From positions 62,001-126,000 of the forward strand of contig NZ_JBLXCD010000005.1 in NCBI RefSeq assembly GCF_048265165.1: a stretch of DNA of 64,000 bases. Direction: 5' to 3'. The position numbers and the translations under genes were made by a program. This document shows, piece after piece, positions 35,601-43,526 of this stretch; position 1 is the stretch's first letter; every line of letters starts with the position of its first letter. Origin of the DNA: Oceanospirillum sp048265165 (GTDB lineage Bacteria > Pseudomonadota > Gammaproteobacteria > Pseudomonadales > Halomonadaceae). The notes beneath the pieces were generated by a model. It ran no database searches. It saw only the letters and a list, made by a program, of their open reading frames with translations, and had not been told where the DNA came from.

Positions 35601-37453
35601 GAGAAGTCATGCACCCAGATAACGTCACCATCGCTACGACAGATCTCGTAAGGGTGCTCGCCGACAACCCGCATGCCCAGATTTTCCAATACCGGAATGA
35701 CATCAGACAGAGGCAGCTGTTCGTTTTTGTGAAACAACTTAAATTGCAGATGATTGTTTTCAGCTTCCAGCTGGCGGTAAAAAGACATAGTGACCGAGCG
35801 TGTATCATTCAGCTCATCGATATAACCGATATCAAAGACCGCCGTTCTTGGACTGTAGTCCTCGCGGTAACTCGCTGGGAATGCATCACGATAAAGGCGC
35901 AGATAAGCGTTGGCCTTCTCTTCGCCATAACCCTCCACAAGCGCCTCAGCCAGATCGTCACTCCAGGAGCGAACCACCTGAATCACTTTTTTCTCAATTG
36001 CACGAATATCGTACTTAGGCGGTGTATCACCATTGAAGCGCAGGATCAGTTGAGAGCGAGCCAGAACCGATTCAGAGAAGTAGGTGTGGAATTCGTTACC
36101 GTGGGCATCCAATTCTTCGCACAGCAGATCGCGCAGTTTATGGCGCAGCTCAGTACTGAAGATATCACGGGGCACATAAACCAGGCAGGAAAACAGTTTG
36201 CCGAAACGGTCTTCACGGATAAACAAGCGCACCTTAGGGCGCTCGCGGATGTTCATAATAGCAACAGCTGTTTCTGTCAGTTCAGGCAGGCTTATCTGGA
36301 ACAGGTCATCACGGGGATAAACCTCCAGAATCTGAACCAGCTGCTTTCCATTGTGCCCGTTTGGATCCAGGCCGGATGCCTCAAGTACCGCCTGTATCTT
36401 CTTGCGAAGGATAGGTACATTACGAGGTGTCTCATTATAAACTGATGCCGTATACAGCCCTAGGAAGCGACTCTCCCCCACCAGGTTGCCTTTCTCATCA
36501 AAGCGCTTGATACGAATATAATCAGGGTATGCCGGGCGATGAACACGGGCATGCTCAGGGGCTTTAGCAAAAGTCAGCAGCTCGGGAATCAATACAAACT
36601 GACGACCGTCGAGCGCCAGCTCATTACGATCCTGAGAGTTGTAACGGGGGTCATCCAGCTTCAGAACCCCCATTTCAGAACCGGAAACCAGCTTCAGAAC
36701 CTTCTTGCCATTGTCATCAGCAACATCGTATTCGTCATAACCCAGGAAGGTAAAGTGCTCGTCATTCAGCCACTTCAGGAAGTCGACTGCTTCGTTTACA
36801 TCCTCATCGGACAAATGCTCAGGATGACTGGATGCAAGCGCATCACACAGCTCAAAGCACTTATGCTCCATCGCATCAAAATCATCAACCGCAGTGGAAA
36901 CCTCCAACAAAACTGTCGCCAGGCTGGCAGACAGCTCGTCCAGTTCAGCCTGATCAGTATGACGATCAACTTCAATATAGATCAGTGATTCAGCACAACC
37001 CGTATCTTCAGAGCTATCACGGCGGCCCTTCAGATCTGTCATCTGCCCTTTATCGTCGCGCAGGAAGTTCAGAACCGCATTATGGATCGAGTGAACCGTT
37101 AAACCCCGTCGATTCAGTTCGATACGAATGGAGTCCACCAGAAAAGCCATATCCCGGTGCAACACCTCAATAACAGTATGGGTTGACTGCCAGCCATGCT
37201 GTTCAAAGTCAGGGTTGTAGACACGAATTTTCGGTTCATTATCATCGTGCTTCTGGACAAAATTCCACGCAGATACCGTTGCGCCATACAGATCGTCCGA
37301 ACGACGTTCAGCCAGCTCTTCCAGAGAAGCCGATGCGTAATACAGGCCGGCAAAAGTACTGATATCTTTTGCCTGTTTTTCAGAAAACTTTTGTGCAAGC
37401 TGGTCTTCCAGAAGACCGAGAAACTGTTTGTGACCTTCACTGGCTTGATACAT
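32606..37453 (-). CDS. gdhB: NAD-specific glutamate dehydrogenase, 180-kDa class
   Basis: Very large GDH (about 1615 residues; the Pseudomonas enzyme is about 1620) that deaminates glutamate to 2-oxoglutarate. The long N-terminal part carries ACT-like regulatory segments; the catalytic core includes GGLRWSDRHEDFRTEVLG, VKNSVIVPVGAKGGFV (substrate Lys), VVGIGDMSGDVFGNGML (NAD site) and GANLG-type GEGGNLGVTQRARIEY. A C-terminal helical domain follows. ATG 37453 preferred (GAGG ten bases upstream); TTG at 37459 adds two residues. The enzyme class is tetrameric and allosteric. Confidence 0.97.
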   Translation of the reverse strand: MYQASEGHKQFLGLLEDQLAQKFSEKQAKDISTFAGLYYASASLEELAERRSDDLYGATVSAWNFVQKHDDNEPKIRVYNPDFEQHGWQSTHTVIEVLHRDMAFLVDSIRIELNRRGLTVHSIHNAVLNFLRDDKGQMTDLKGRRDSSEDTGCAESLIYIEVDRHTDQAELDELSASLATVLLEVSTAVDDFDAMEHKCFELCDALASSHPEHLSDEDVNEAVDFLKWLNDEHFTFLGYDEYDVADDNGKKVLKLVSGSEMGVLKLDDPRYNSQDRNELALDGRQFVLIPELLTFAKAPEHARVHRPAYPDYIRIKRFDEKGNLVGESRFLGLYTASVYNETPRNVPILRKKIQAVLEASGLDPNGHNGKQLVQILEVYPRDDLFQISLPELTETAVAIMNIRERPKVRLFIREDRFGKLFSCLVYVPRDIFSTELRHKLRDLLCEELDAHGNEFHTYFSESVLARSQLILRFNGDTPPKYDIRAIEKKVIQVVRSWSDDLAEALVEGYGEEKANAYLRLYRDAFPASYREDYSPRTAVFDIGYIDELNDTRSVTMSFYRQLEAENNHLQFKLFHKNEQLPLSDVIPVLENLGMRVVGEHPYEICRSDGDVIWVHDFSLEPSSGRMDAPLVEVRDVFQEAFEQIWNGSAENDSFNRLVLTSRLNWRQVTVLRAYAKYMKQIRFSFGQSYIATTLGNHAGITSMLLELFSLRFDPSANYTEGTEEALVNRITEALDQVQSLTEDMILRRYMQLMLATLRTNFYQLDNSGNIKSYVSFKLNTHKIPDVPLPRPMFEIFVYSPRVEGVHLRGGKVARGGLRWSDRHEDFRTEVLGLVKAQQVKNSVIVPVGAKGGFVSKCPPSSGDRDDILQEGIACYKTFINALLDITDNLIEGEVVPPKQVVRHDEDDPYLVVAADKGTATFSDIANGISLEHGFWLKDAFASGGANGYDHKKMGITARGAWVSVQRHFREFDHDVQNEDFTVVGIGDMSGDVFGNGMLLSEHIQLVCAFNHLHIFVDPNPDALSSFRERQRLFDLPRSSWADYNAKLISEGGGIFSRSAKSIVVTPQMKARFDIKEDHLSPNDLISAVLKAPVDLIWNGGIGTYIKASSESHGDAGDKANDSLRINGNQMRARVLGEGGNLGVTQRARIEYGLHGGASNTDFIDNAGGVDCSDHEVNIKILLAELVEQGDMTEKQRNKLLEAMTEEVGDLVLKNNYSQSQALSLAKIMAKEGIGQFRRFINALESEGKLNRELEFIPADDVLLERFNQGEGLTRAELSVLISYAKSDLKQALLATEVPDDSFIEREVERAFPHVLMEKYKPAMYNHRLKREIVSTQLANDLIDHGGIAFIHRLIDSSGAEAAEIARAYVVTREVFGIHSLWSQIEQLDNRVSSSVQYEMMLELMRLIRRATRWFLRPHLANLPVRDAIELYEPKVRMLSEGIGERLRGAQLENWSKRREDLISKGVPEALADQVAATSGLYSLLGIVEAERSTGEKLQRVAEVYFELGHQLDLQWISQKITQLDVHDSWEALARETFRDDLDWQSRALAISVLQMEDGALDVEGRVTQWMKRHQHQVNRWQTILQEIETGNKADFPIYSVAMRELFDLAQMQMEA

Positions 37454-37459
37454 CGTCAA

Positions 37460-37798
37460 TTAACCTCAGGGGTGATTCCGGGATGACTTTATGTGATTTA
37501 AACCCATAACAAAACAGGCATAACATCCTATCTAATATAGAGATAGCTTTGTTCAAAACATAGTACAAATCAACCGCTGTACCGATGATCTATTACAAAA
37601 AAGCATAGGGGGAGAAGCGAACAACATAGGAGATAGCTTTCACACCGTAAAACAAGCCCCAAAATGCCGATTTGTTTCAAGCGGCTCAAAGTTTAGTTTA
37701 CAAACCAGGGCACTTTTTTTTAATGGAACCCATGCTCAATTCGTTGATCAGATGCTAGCCAGCCAGAAAGTAATCTCGCTATACTCGCTGACATTAAT
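37460..37798. other. Divergent region between gdhB and the MoxR/Bat operon
   Basis: No gene seen. An 11-base repeat GAGATAGCTTT occurs at 37540-37550 and 37630-37640. AT-rich stretches around 37700 could hold promoters, but I cannot define one. Confidence 0.45.
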
Positions 37799-37838
37799 GC
37801 AGTCTCACACGTATAGGTGCAGTCTCACAGGTATAGGT
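37799..37838. repeat. Tandem 20-base duplication upstream of the MoxR gene
   Basis: GCAGTCTCACACGTATAGGT at 37799-37818 is repeated directly at 37819-37838 with one change (C to G at base 12). It lies about 100 bases before the MoxR start. Either a paired regulator site or a slippage duplication. Confidence 0.75.
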
Positions 37839-37940
37839 ATTGAGCCAGCCTGTATCTGGATATGGCATAATCAATAAAGCCACAGGCAAGTGTGCTTATC
37901 CATAGACAACAAACAACACCCTGACGATACAAGGATAACC

Positions 37941-38915
37941 ATGAGTGTTCGCGACGCCTTTCAGTCTCTGAATGACCACTTAAAAAGCCAGATTATCGGG
38001 CAGGAAACACTGCTCAGTCGTTTATTGATTGCTTTACTGGCCGACGGCCATTTGCTGGTGGAAGGCCCTCCCGGCCTTGCCAAGACCAAGGCTATCAAGT
38101 CGCTATCTGATTGCCTTGAGGGTGATTTCCAGCGTATCCAGTTTACCCCTGACCTGCTACCTGCTGATATTACTGGTACAGATATCTACCGTCCGGAACA
38201 CAACAGCTTCAGTTTCCAACAGGGCCCTGTGTTTAACCATTTTGTGCTGGCGGATGAGATCAACCGCGCCCCGGCTAAAGTTCAGGCCGCACTACTGGAA
38301 GCAATGGCAGAACGCCAGGTTACAGTTGGTAATACCAGCTACTCCCTGCCGGAAACCTTTCTTGTCATGGCGACCCAAAACCCGATAGAACAGGAAGGCA
38401 CCTACCCCCTCCCGGAAGCACAACTCGATCGCTTTCTGCTGCATACCAACCTGAGCTATCCCAGTGCTGAAGCTGAGCTTGAAATTTTGCGCCTGATCCG
38501 TAACGAGCAAAAAGAGATGTTGTCATACACACAGGACAGCAACGTATTGCCATCAGTCAGTCAGCAGGAGATTATTCAGGGCCGGAAAGAGGTCCTGGAT
38601 ATCTACATGGCGGAAAGTATCGAGCAATATATTGTGCACCTTGTGGATGCCACCCGCCGCCCGGATCGTTATAACAAGGATCTGGCTCAATGGATTGAAT
38701 ACGGTGTCAGTCCCCGTGCCACACTGGCTCTGGATCGTTGTTCCCGGGCCCACGCTTGGCTTGATGGCCGTGATTTTGTAACGCCTGAAGATGTTCAGAC
38801 GATGGTGCCGGATGTTTTTCGTCACCGGTTGCTGCTCCGCTACGAAGCAGAGGCAGCAGGGTTCAGAGCCGATCAGATAATCGCGCATTTATTACAACAG
38901 GTACCGGTGAGTTGA
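37941..38915 (+). CDS. MoxR-family AAA+ ATPase
   Basis: 324 residues. Walker A EGPPGLAKTK, Walker B LADEINRAPAKVQ, sensor MATQNPIEQEGTYPLPEAQ are intact. MoxR ATPases act as chaperones for the assembly of VWA-domain and other membrane complexes. ATG at 37941 (MSVRDAF) preferred because AAGGAT lies seven bases upstream. First gene of a six-gene operon; its stop overlaps the next start by one base (TGATG). Confidence 0.95.
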   Translation: MSVRDAFQSLNDHLKSQIIGQETLLSRLLIALLADGHLLVEGPPGLAKTKAIKSLSDCLEGDFQRIQFTPDLLPADITGTDIYRPEHNSFSFQQGPVFNHFVLADEINRAPAKVQAALLEAMAERQVTVGNTSYSLPETFLVMATQNPIEQEGTYPLPEAQLDRFLLHTNLSYPSAEAELEILRLIRNEQKEMLSYTQDSNVLPSVSQQEIIQGRKEVLDIYMAESIEQYIVHLVDATRRPDRYNKDLAQWIEYGVSPRATLALDRCSRAHAWLDGRDFVTPEDVQTMVPDVFRHRLLLRYEAEAAGFRADQIIAHLLQQVPVS

Positions 38916-39892
38916 TGCTGAATTCCGCATGGCAACAGATCCGCAAAAGCCTGCGACCAGAGCCAATACAGGACATGGAAACCCCTTTCCTGCCAGAGCT
39001 AAGATTGGAGCAGCTCAGTCGACTGCAGGAGTATAAAAACCTCCTAGGTTTGAATTTACGCTCTCCAACGGGCTCGACACTAGCAGGTCAGCACCGCTCC
39101 CGTCAGCAGGGACGAGGTATGGAGCTCAGTGAAATACGGAATTACCAGCCAGGGGATGACATTCGTCTGATGGACTGGAAGGTAACAGCCCGTACCCGCC
39201 GGCCTCACACCAAAGTTTTTATGGAGGAACGGGAGAGACCCGCTCATCTAGTTGTGGATCTCTCTGCCTCTATGCTATTCGGCAGCCTGCGTAGTAAAGC
39301 TGAGCAAGCAGCTAATATCGCCGCTACACTCGGCTGGGCTCTAAGCTATCAGGGAGATCGTTGCGGTGGGCTGGTGTTTAATGGAGAAGAAGCACGCCTG
39401 ATAAAGCCCAAAGCCCGGCATAAAGGACTTCTGCCTTTACTGAAAACCAGTTGTGATCTGGGGCATAACATCACCCAGGCGAAAAGCCGGTCTCAAACCG
39501 GCCGCATGAATCAAGTGCTACGGCAAATTGCGGTACAGCCAGGGCATGGTAGCCTGATTGTACTCATCAGTGATTTTTGGTCTCTGGATCTGGAAGATTT
39601 ATCTATTCTGACACAGCTCAGTCGTAGCCATATCCTTGTTGCCATTCAGGTCAGCGATATACTAGAGCGGGAATTACCAATGGGCTCCTGCTTTCTGACC
39701 GATGGCAGCCAGGATTTCTATTACGACGGCACCAAACCAGCGGAGCAAAAGCGTTACCGGAGAGAGTTTGACCTGCACAAAGATGCCCTTAAACAAGCCA
39801 TACAAAAAGCCCGGGGGCATTTTATATCCCTGTCAACACATGAGAAACCAACTGACAAACTGAAACAGTTTTTTGCCAGGGGTTCCCGGTAA
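38915..39892 (+). CDS. DUF58 domain protein of the MoxR/Bat operon
   Basis: 325 residues. Contains the DUF58 hallmark GMELSEIRNYQPGDDIRLMD followed by WKVTARTRRPHTKVF, and a VWA-like C-terminal half (VVDLSASMLFGS, DFWSLDLEDL). Partner of MoxR in Bat systems; probable role in assembling or gating the VWA proteins. Cytoplasmic, no membrane helix. Start overlaps the MoxR stop. A 162-base gap with no seen gene separates it from the next gene. Confidence 0.92.
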   Translation: MLNSAWQQIRKSLRPEPIQDMETPFLPELRLEQLSRLQEYKNLLGLNLRSPTGSTLAGQHRSRQQGRGMELSEIRNYQPGDDIRLMDWKVTARTRRPHTKVFMEERERPAHLVVDLSASMLFGSLRSKAEQAANIAATLGWALSYQGDRCGGLVFNGEEARLIKPKARHKGLLPLLKTSCDLGHNITQAKSRSQTGRMNQVLRQIAVQPGHGSLIVLISDFWSLDLEDLSILTQLSRSHILVAIQVSDILERELPMGSCFLTDGSQDFYYDGTKPAEQKRYRREFDLHKDALKQAIQKARGHFISLSTHEKPTDKLKQFFARGSR

Positions 39893-40054
39893 AACCTAGT
39901 TTAAACCGGTATAATGATGATCCCTTTTGGGGATAAAAAAGCCAGAAACAACAAACAGATACCTAAAAATATAAATAAAAAATGTATTGCATATAGTATC
40001 CATGATATCTGTTCATGATCACAAACGAATAGAGCTCGGCAGGAGCCCCGCTGA

Positions 40055-40549
40055 ATGAGCACCGCACACGTCACTCAAGAAGCATCCAAATTACTGGATC
40101 AACTTAAAGATATACATATTCCGGAACCTAGTGGTGGCTGGACCCCCAGCGTCAACATCTGGTGGATCTCCGTTGCCGGTATTCTGGCGGTTATCATGAT
40201 CGGAGTTCTGGCTCGTCGTTACTATATGCGCACCCGAACACGCCGTTATGCACTGAAAGAACTGGAGAGTATGCAGGTACGTTTCAACGAACATGGTGAG
40301 CACCAACGACTGCTGAACGAGCTTAATATGCTGCTGCGGCGCATGGCCATGATCAATTATGACCGGGAAAAAATTTCACCCCTAGCCGGACGGCACTGGC
40401 TGACATTTCTGGATCGTAGTGGTCAGACCCAGGAATTCAGCCAGGGTGTCGGGAAAGTACTAATTCAGGCTTACCAACCCTCTCCGGAAGCATTTGATGA
40501 GAACGCCTTGATTGAGGTAGTAAGACAGTGGATCAAGCGACAGCTTTAG
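40055..40549 (+). CDS. DUF4381 membrane protein of the Bat operon
   Basis: 164 residues, one membrane helix (about residues 34-56, ISVAGILAVIMIGVLARR) followed by a cytoplasmic helical domain with HWLTFLD as in DUF4381. Found between DUF58 and BatA in many gamma-proteobacterial operons. Function unknown. GGAG precedes ATG 40055; the end overlaps the next gene by 22 bases. Confidence 0.88.
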   Translation: MSTAHVTQEASKLLDQLKDIHIPEPSGGWTPSVNIWWISVAGILAVIMIGVLARRYYMRTRTRRYALKELESMQVRFNEHGEHQRLLNELNMLLRRMAMINYDREKISPLAGRHWLTFLDRSGQTQEFSQGVGKVLIQAYQPSPEAFDENALIEVVRQWIKRQL

Positions 40550-41670
40550 ACGCCTTATCACAGCTAAACTTTTTCTCCGGTTTTTTCGTACCCCTAAGTC
40601 AGGTGCATTTTGTCTGGCCCTGGGTTTTCCTAATGCTGCCATTACCTTGGCTGGTATACCGATTTATGCCACCCGCTTCTCCCCGGCATTACCGTTTACG
40701 TATTGCCTGGCTTAGCTCAACTCAAAGCGTCAAAAGTGGGACACTGCGTAATCAGCGCAAAATACTACGCCTTATTGTCGGCAGCTGGATTTGGGTATTA
40801 CTTGTTATAGCAACGTCTCATCCTCAATGGATAGGAGAGCCCCAGCCTTTGCCAAATAAAGGCCGGGACCTGATGTTAGCGGTGGATATTTCAGGCAGCA
40901 TGCAGATGGATGATATGGTGTTACACGAAGAGCGTACCGATCGGCTAACAGCAGTTAAAGAGATCGTATCGGATTTTGTACTTCGCCGTGAAGGCGACAG
41001 ACTTGGCCTGATCGTATTTGGCACGCAAGCCTATCTCCATGTCCCTATCACTCATGACCGTAAAACCGTTTCAGCCCAACTGAATGAGATTGAGCTACGT
41101 ATGGCTGGTGATCAGACCGCCATAGGCGATGCCATCGGTTTAGGTATTAAACGCCTGAAAGATCAGCCAGAAGAGGGTCGCATTCTGATTTTGTTGACAG
41201 ATGGCGCGAATACAGCCGGTGCCATCGATCCACTTCAGGCAGCACAACTGGCCGCTAGCCAGCAGCTCAAAATTTATACCATAGGGATTGGTGCCGATGA
41301 GCTGGAGGTAGAGACCCTGTTTGGGCTTACCCGGCGTATTAACCCCTCTCAGGACCTTGATGAGGTAACACTGAGAAATATTGCAAGCACCACCGGTGGT
41401 AATTACTTCCGTGCACGCAGTACAGAAGAACTGGATGCCATTTACAGAGAGCTCGACCGACTGGAGCCCGTTGAGCAGCAGTCTCAGGTATTTCGCCCCC
41501 GCCATAGCCTCATTTATTGGCCTTTGCTGCTGATTTTTGCTTCGCTGATCATAGCTTTCGCTGGGCGCTGGTTCCTCGTGTATTGGCGGGAGCAAGCCAG
41601 TACACCCGAAGGGGATACAGTACCGGAATTCAATAGCGCTAAAGGTAAGGAATCACCTTGGAACTACTGA
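40528..41670 (+). CDS. batA: BatA-type VWA-domain membrane protein
   Basis: 380 residues: two N-terminal membrane helices, a von Willebrand factor A domain and a C-terminal helix (YWPLLLIFASLIIAFAGRW). MIDAS metal site: DISGSM, Thr in DQTAIGDAI, and Asp in LLTDGANTAG, all intact. The domain faces the periplasm by the helix pattern, as proposed for Bat proteins. GTG start at 40528, inside the preceding gene. Overlaps the next gene by 13 bases. Confidence 0.9.
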   Translation: MDQATALDALSQLNFFSGFFVPLSQVHFVWPWVFLMLPLPWLVYRFMPPASPRHYRLRIAWLSSTQSVKSGTLRNQRKILRLIVGSWIWVLLVIATSHPQWIGEPQPLPNKGRDLMLAVDISGSMQMDDMVLHEERTDRLTAVKEIVSDFVLRREGDRLGLIVFGTQAYLHVPITHDRKTVSAQLNEIELRMAGDQTAIGDAIGLGIKRLKDQPEEGRILILLTDGANTAGAIDPLQAAQLAASQQLKIYTIGIGADELEVETLFGLTRRINPSQDLDEVTLRNIASTTGGNYFRARSTEELDAIYRELDRLEPVEQQSQVFRPRHSLIYWPLLLIFASLIIAFAGRWFLVYWREQASTPEGDTVPEFNSAKGKESPWNY

Positions 41671-43526
41671 ATAGCTTTCATTTCGCCCGCCCCTGGGCTC
41701 TATTGCTGATACCCGTGGTCATCATTCAGGTGATCTGGTATCTACGCTTTCGTCACGCCAGCAATCCCTGGCAGGGCCGAATGCGCCCGGATCTTCAGCA
41801 ACAGCTATTGGCAAAACCGGAGAAACAACCCGGTTATCTGCTTTGGACACTCACAGCTCTGAGTCTTGCCGGTATCGCTCTGGCGGGACCAAGCTGGAGT
41901 CAGCAGTCCCGACCGGCACTTATCAAGCAAGACAACCTGGTCATCGTGCTGGACCTCTCGCTGTCCATGCTGGCCGAAGACAGTCAGCCAAACCGTATCA
42001 CCCGAAGCAAACAAAAGCTGCAGGATCTGCTCAGGCAACGTAACGAAGGCATGACAGCATTGGTCGTCTACAGCGGTGATGCCCACGTCGTAACACCTCT
42101 GACTCAGGACACCGCAACAATCCGAAATCTGTTGCCCGCACTTGACCCTCTCATGATGCCCAAACTAGGTAGTGCCGCTGAAGCAGGCATAAACAAAGCA
42201 GCTGAGCTAGTCCGTCAATCAGGTTTTCAGAAAGCCCGCCTGCTACTAATGACAGATGGCCTCGATCATCAGGCCCAAAAAGCCATTCGAAAACAGCTGC
42301 CAAATAACCTCAAGCTCAGCATTATGACAGTCGGTACCGAAGCTGGAGCCCCAATCCCTCTGGATCGTCAGGGCTTTGTCAAAGACTCGCAAGGCAATGT
42401 TATTATCAGCAAATTGGATCCGGCTGCCATGACCTCATTTGCGGCCTCCGTTAACGCTCTGATTCACCCTATTACTTTGGATGATGATGACCTGAGAGCA
42501 CTGCTGCCACAAGAGATAACCCAACAGGAACTGAAAGAAGGCCAGGCCCAGCTCCCCCTTTGGATTGAGCAGGGACACTGGTTTCTGTTACCTGTTTTAC
42601 CACTGATAGCACTGGCCTTTCGCAGAAACTGGTTACTGATACTGCCGCTGTTCATTATTCTGGGGGCACCAAAGCCGGTTTTTGCCTTCTGGCCTGAAGC
42701 CCCACAAATACAGGGTGAAAAAGCCTTTACTCAAGGTCACTACTCAGAAGCCCAGAAACTGTTAGAAGACCCTCTTTGGCGGGGCAGCGCCCTCTATCGG
42801 CAAAAAGACTACCCGCAGGCAATAAGCGAATTTTCGAAAAGCGACACCCCTATGGCACATTACAACCGTGGTAATGCGTTAGCCAAACTGGGGCGTTTTG
42901 ATGAAGCCATGAATGCCTACAGCAAAGCATTGGAACAAAACCCAGCACTCAAAGATGCTGAATACAATAGAGCCTTGATTGAAGAACTGTTGAAGCAGCA
43001 GGAAAAAAATCAGCAAAAAACGCAAGAGAGCGCTTCGAATCAAGGACCGTCAGAGCCGCAGAAACAGAGCTCGCAGAATCCACAAGGCAACAACGCTTCA
43101 GCCAACTCTCCGGCAGGCATGGATAACCAAGGAGGTTCGCCTGGGAGTCCAGCTTCAGATAAAAGCCAATCATCAGAATCCAACAGAGATCAGGAATTAG
43201 GCCCGGATGATGATTCATCCATGTTTGGCCCAAATAACCCGGAGATGACAGACCTGGAAGAGCCAGAGCAATCCATTCTGGATAAGCTGGCGGAGCAGGA
43301 AAAGAAACAACAAGACCGACTGGCAAAACAGCAATCCGAACAGAAGACCGGAAAAACATCTGACCAGAACAGTGCAACCAACTCGGGAATGAGTGAGGAG
43401 GAGCTTTCTCTGGAACAGTGGCTACGCCGCATCCCGGATGACCCGGCAGGTCTTTTACGCCGAAAATTTGAATATGAAGCTAATCAGCGCCGTGAACCGC
43501 TGCCTGAAGGACGAGCACCATGGTAA
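41658..43526 (+). CDS. batB: BatB/BatC fusion: VWA domain plus TPR repeats
   Basis: 622 residues. N-terminal membrane helices, a VWA domain with MIDAS residues DLSLSM and LLMTDGLD, two membrane helices near 300-345, then TPR-like repeats (AHYNRGNALAKLGRFDEAM, NPALKDAEYNRALIEEL), then a long Gln/Ser/Asn-rich disordered tail ending LRRIPDDPAGLLRRKF, the usual BatC end. In Bacteroides BatB and BatC are separate genes; here they are one. TTG start at 41658, with AAGG nine bases upstream. Overlaps batD by 7 bases. Confidence 0.9.
   Translation: MELLNSFHFARPWALLLIPVVIIQVIWYLRFRHASNPWQGRMRPDLQQQLLAKPEKQPGYLLWTLTALSLAGIALAGPSWSQQSRPALIKQDNLVIVLDLSLSMLAEDSQPNRITRSKQKLQDLLRQRNEGMTALVVYSGDAHVVTPLTQDTATIRNLLPALDPLMMPKLGSAAEAGINKAAELVRQSGFQKARLLLMTDGLDHQAQKAIRKQLPNNLKLSIMTVGTEAGAPIPLDRQGFVKDSQGNVIISKLDPAAMTSFAASVNALIHPITLDDDDLRALLPQEITQQELKEGQAQLPLWIEQGHWFLLPVLPLIALAFRRNWLLILPLFIILGAPKPVFAFWPEAPQIQGEKAFTQGHYSEAQKLLEDPLWRGSALYRQKDYPQAISEFSKSDTPMAHYNRGNALAKLGRFDEAMNAYSKALEQNPALKDAEYNRALIEELLKQQEKNQQKTQESASNQGPSEPQKQSSQNPQGNNASANSPAGMDNQGGSPGSPASDKSQSSESNRDQELGPDDDSSMFGPNNPEMTDLEEPEQSILDKLAEQEKKQQDRLAKQQSEQKTGKTSDQNSATNSGMSEEELSLEQWLRRIPDDPAGLLRRKFEYEANQRREPLPEGRAPW

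Noticed and set aside
37799..37838. CRISPR-like repeat unit
   Set aside because: Two abutting 20-base copies without spacers and no cas genes; it is a simple tandem duplication.
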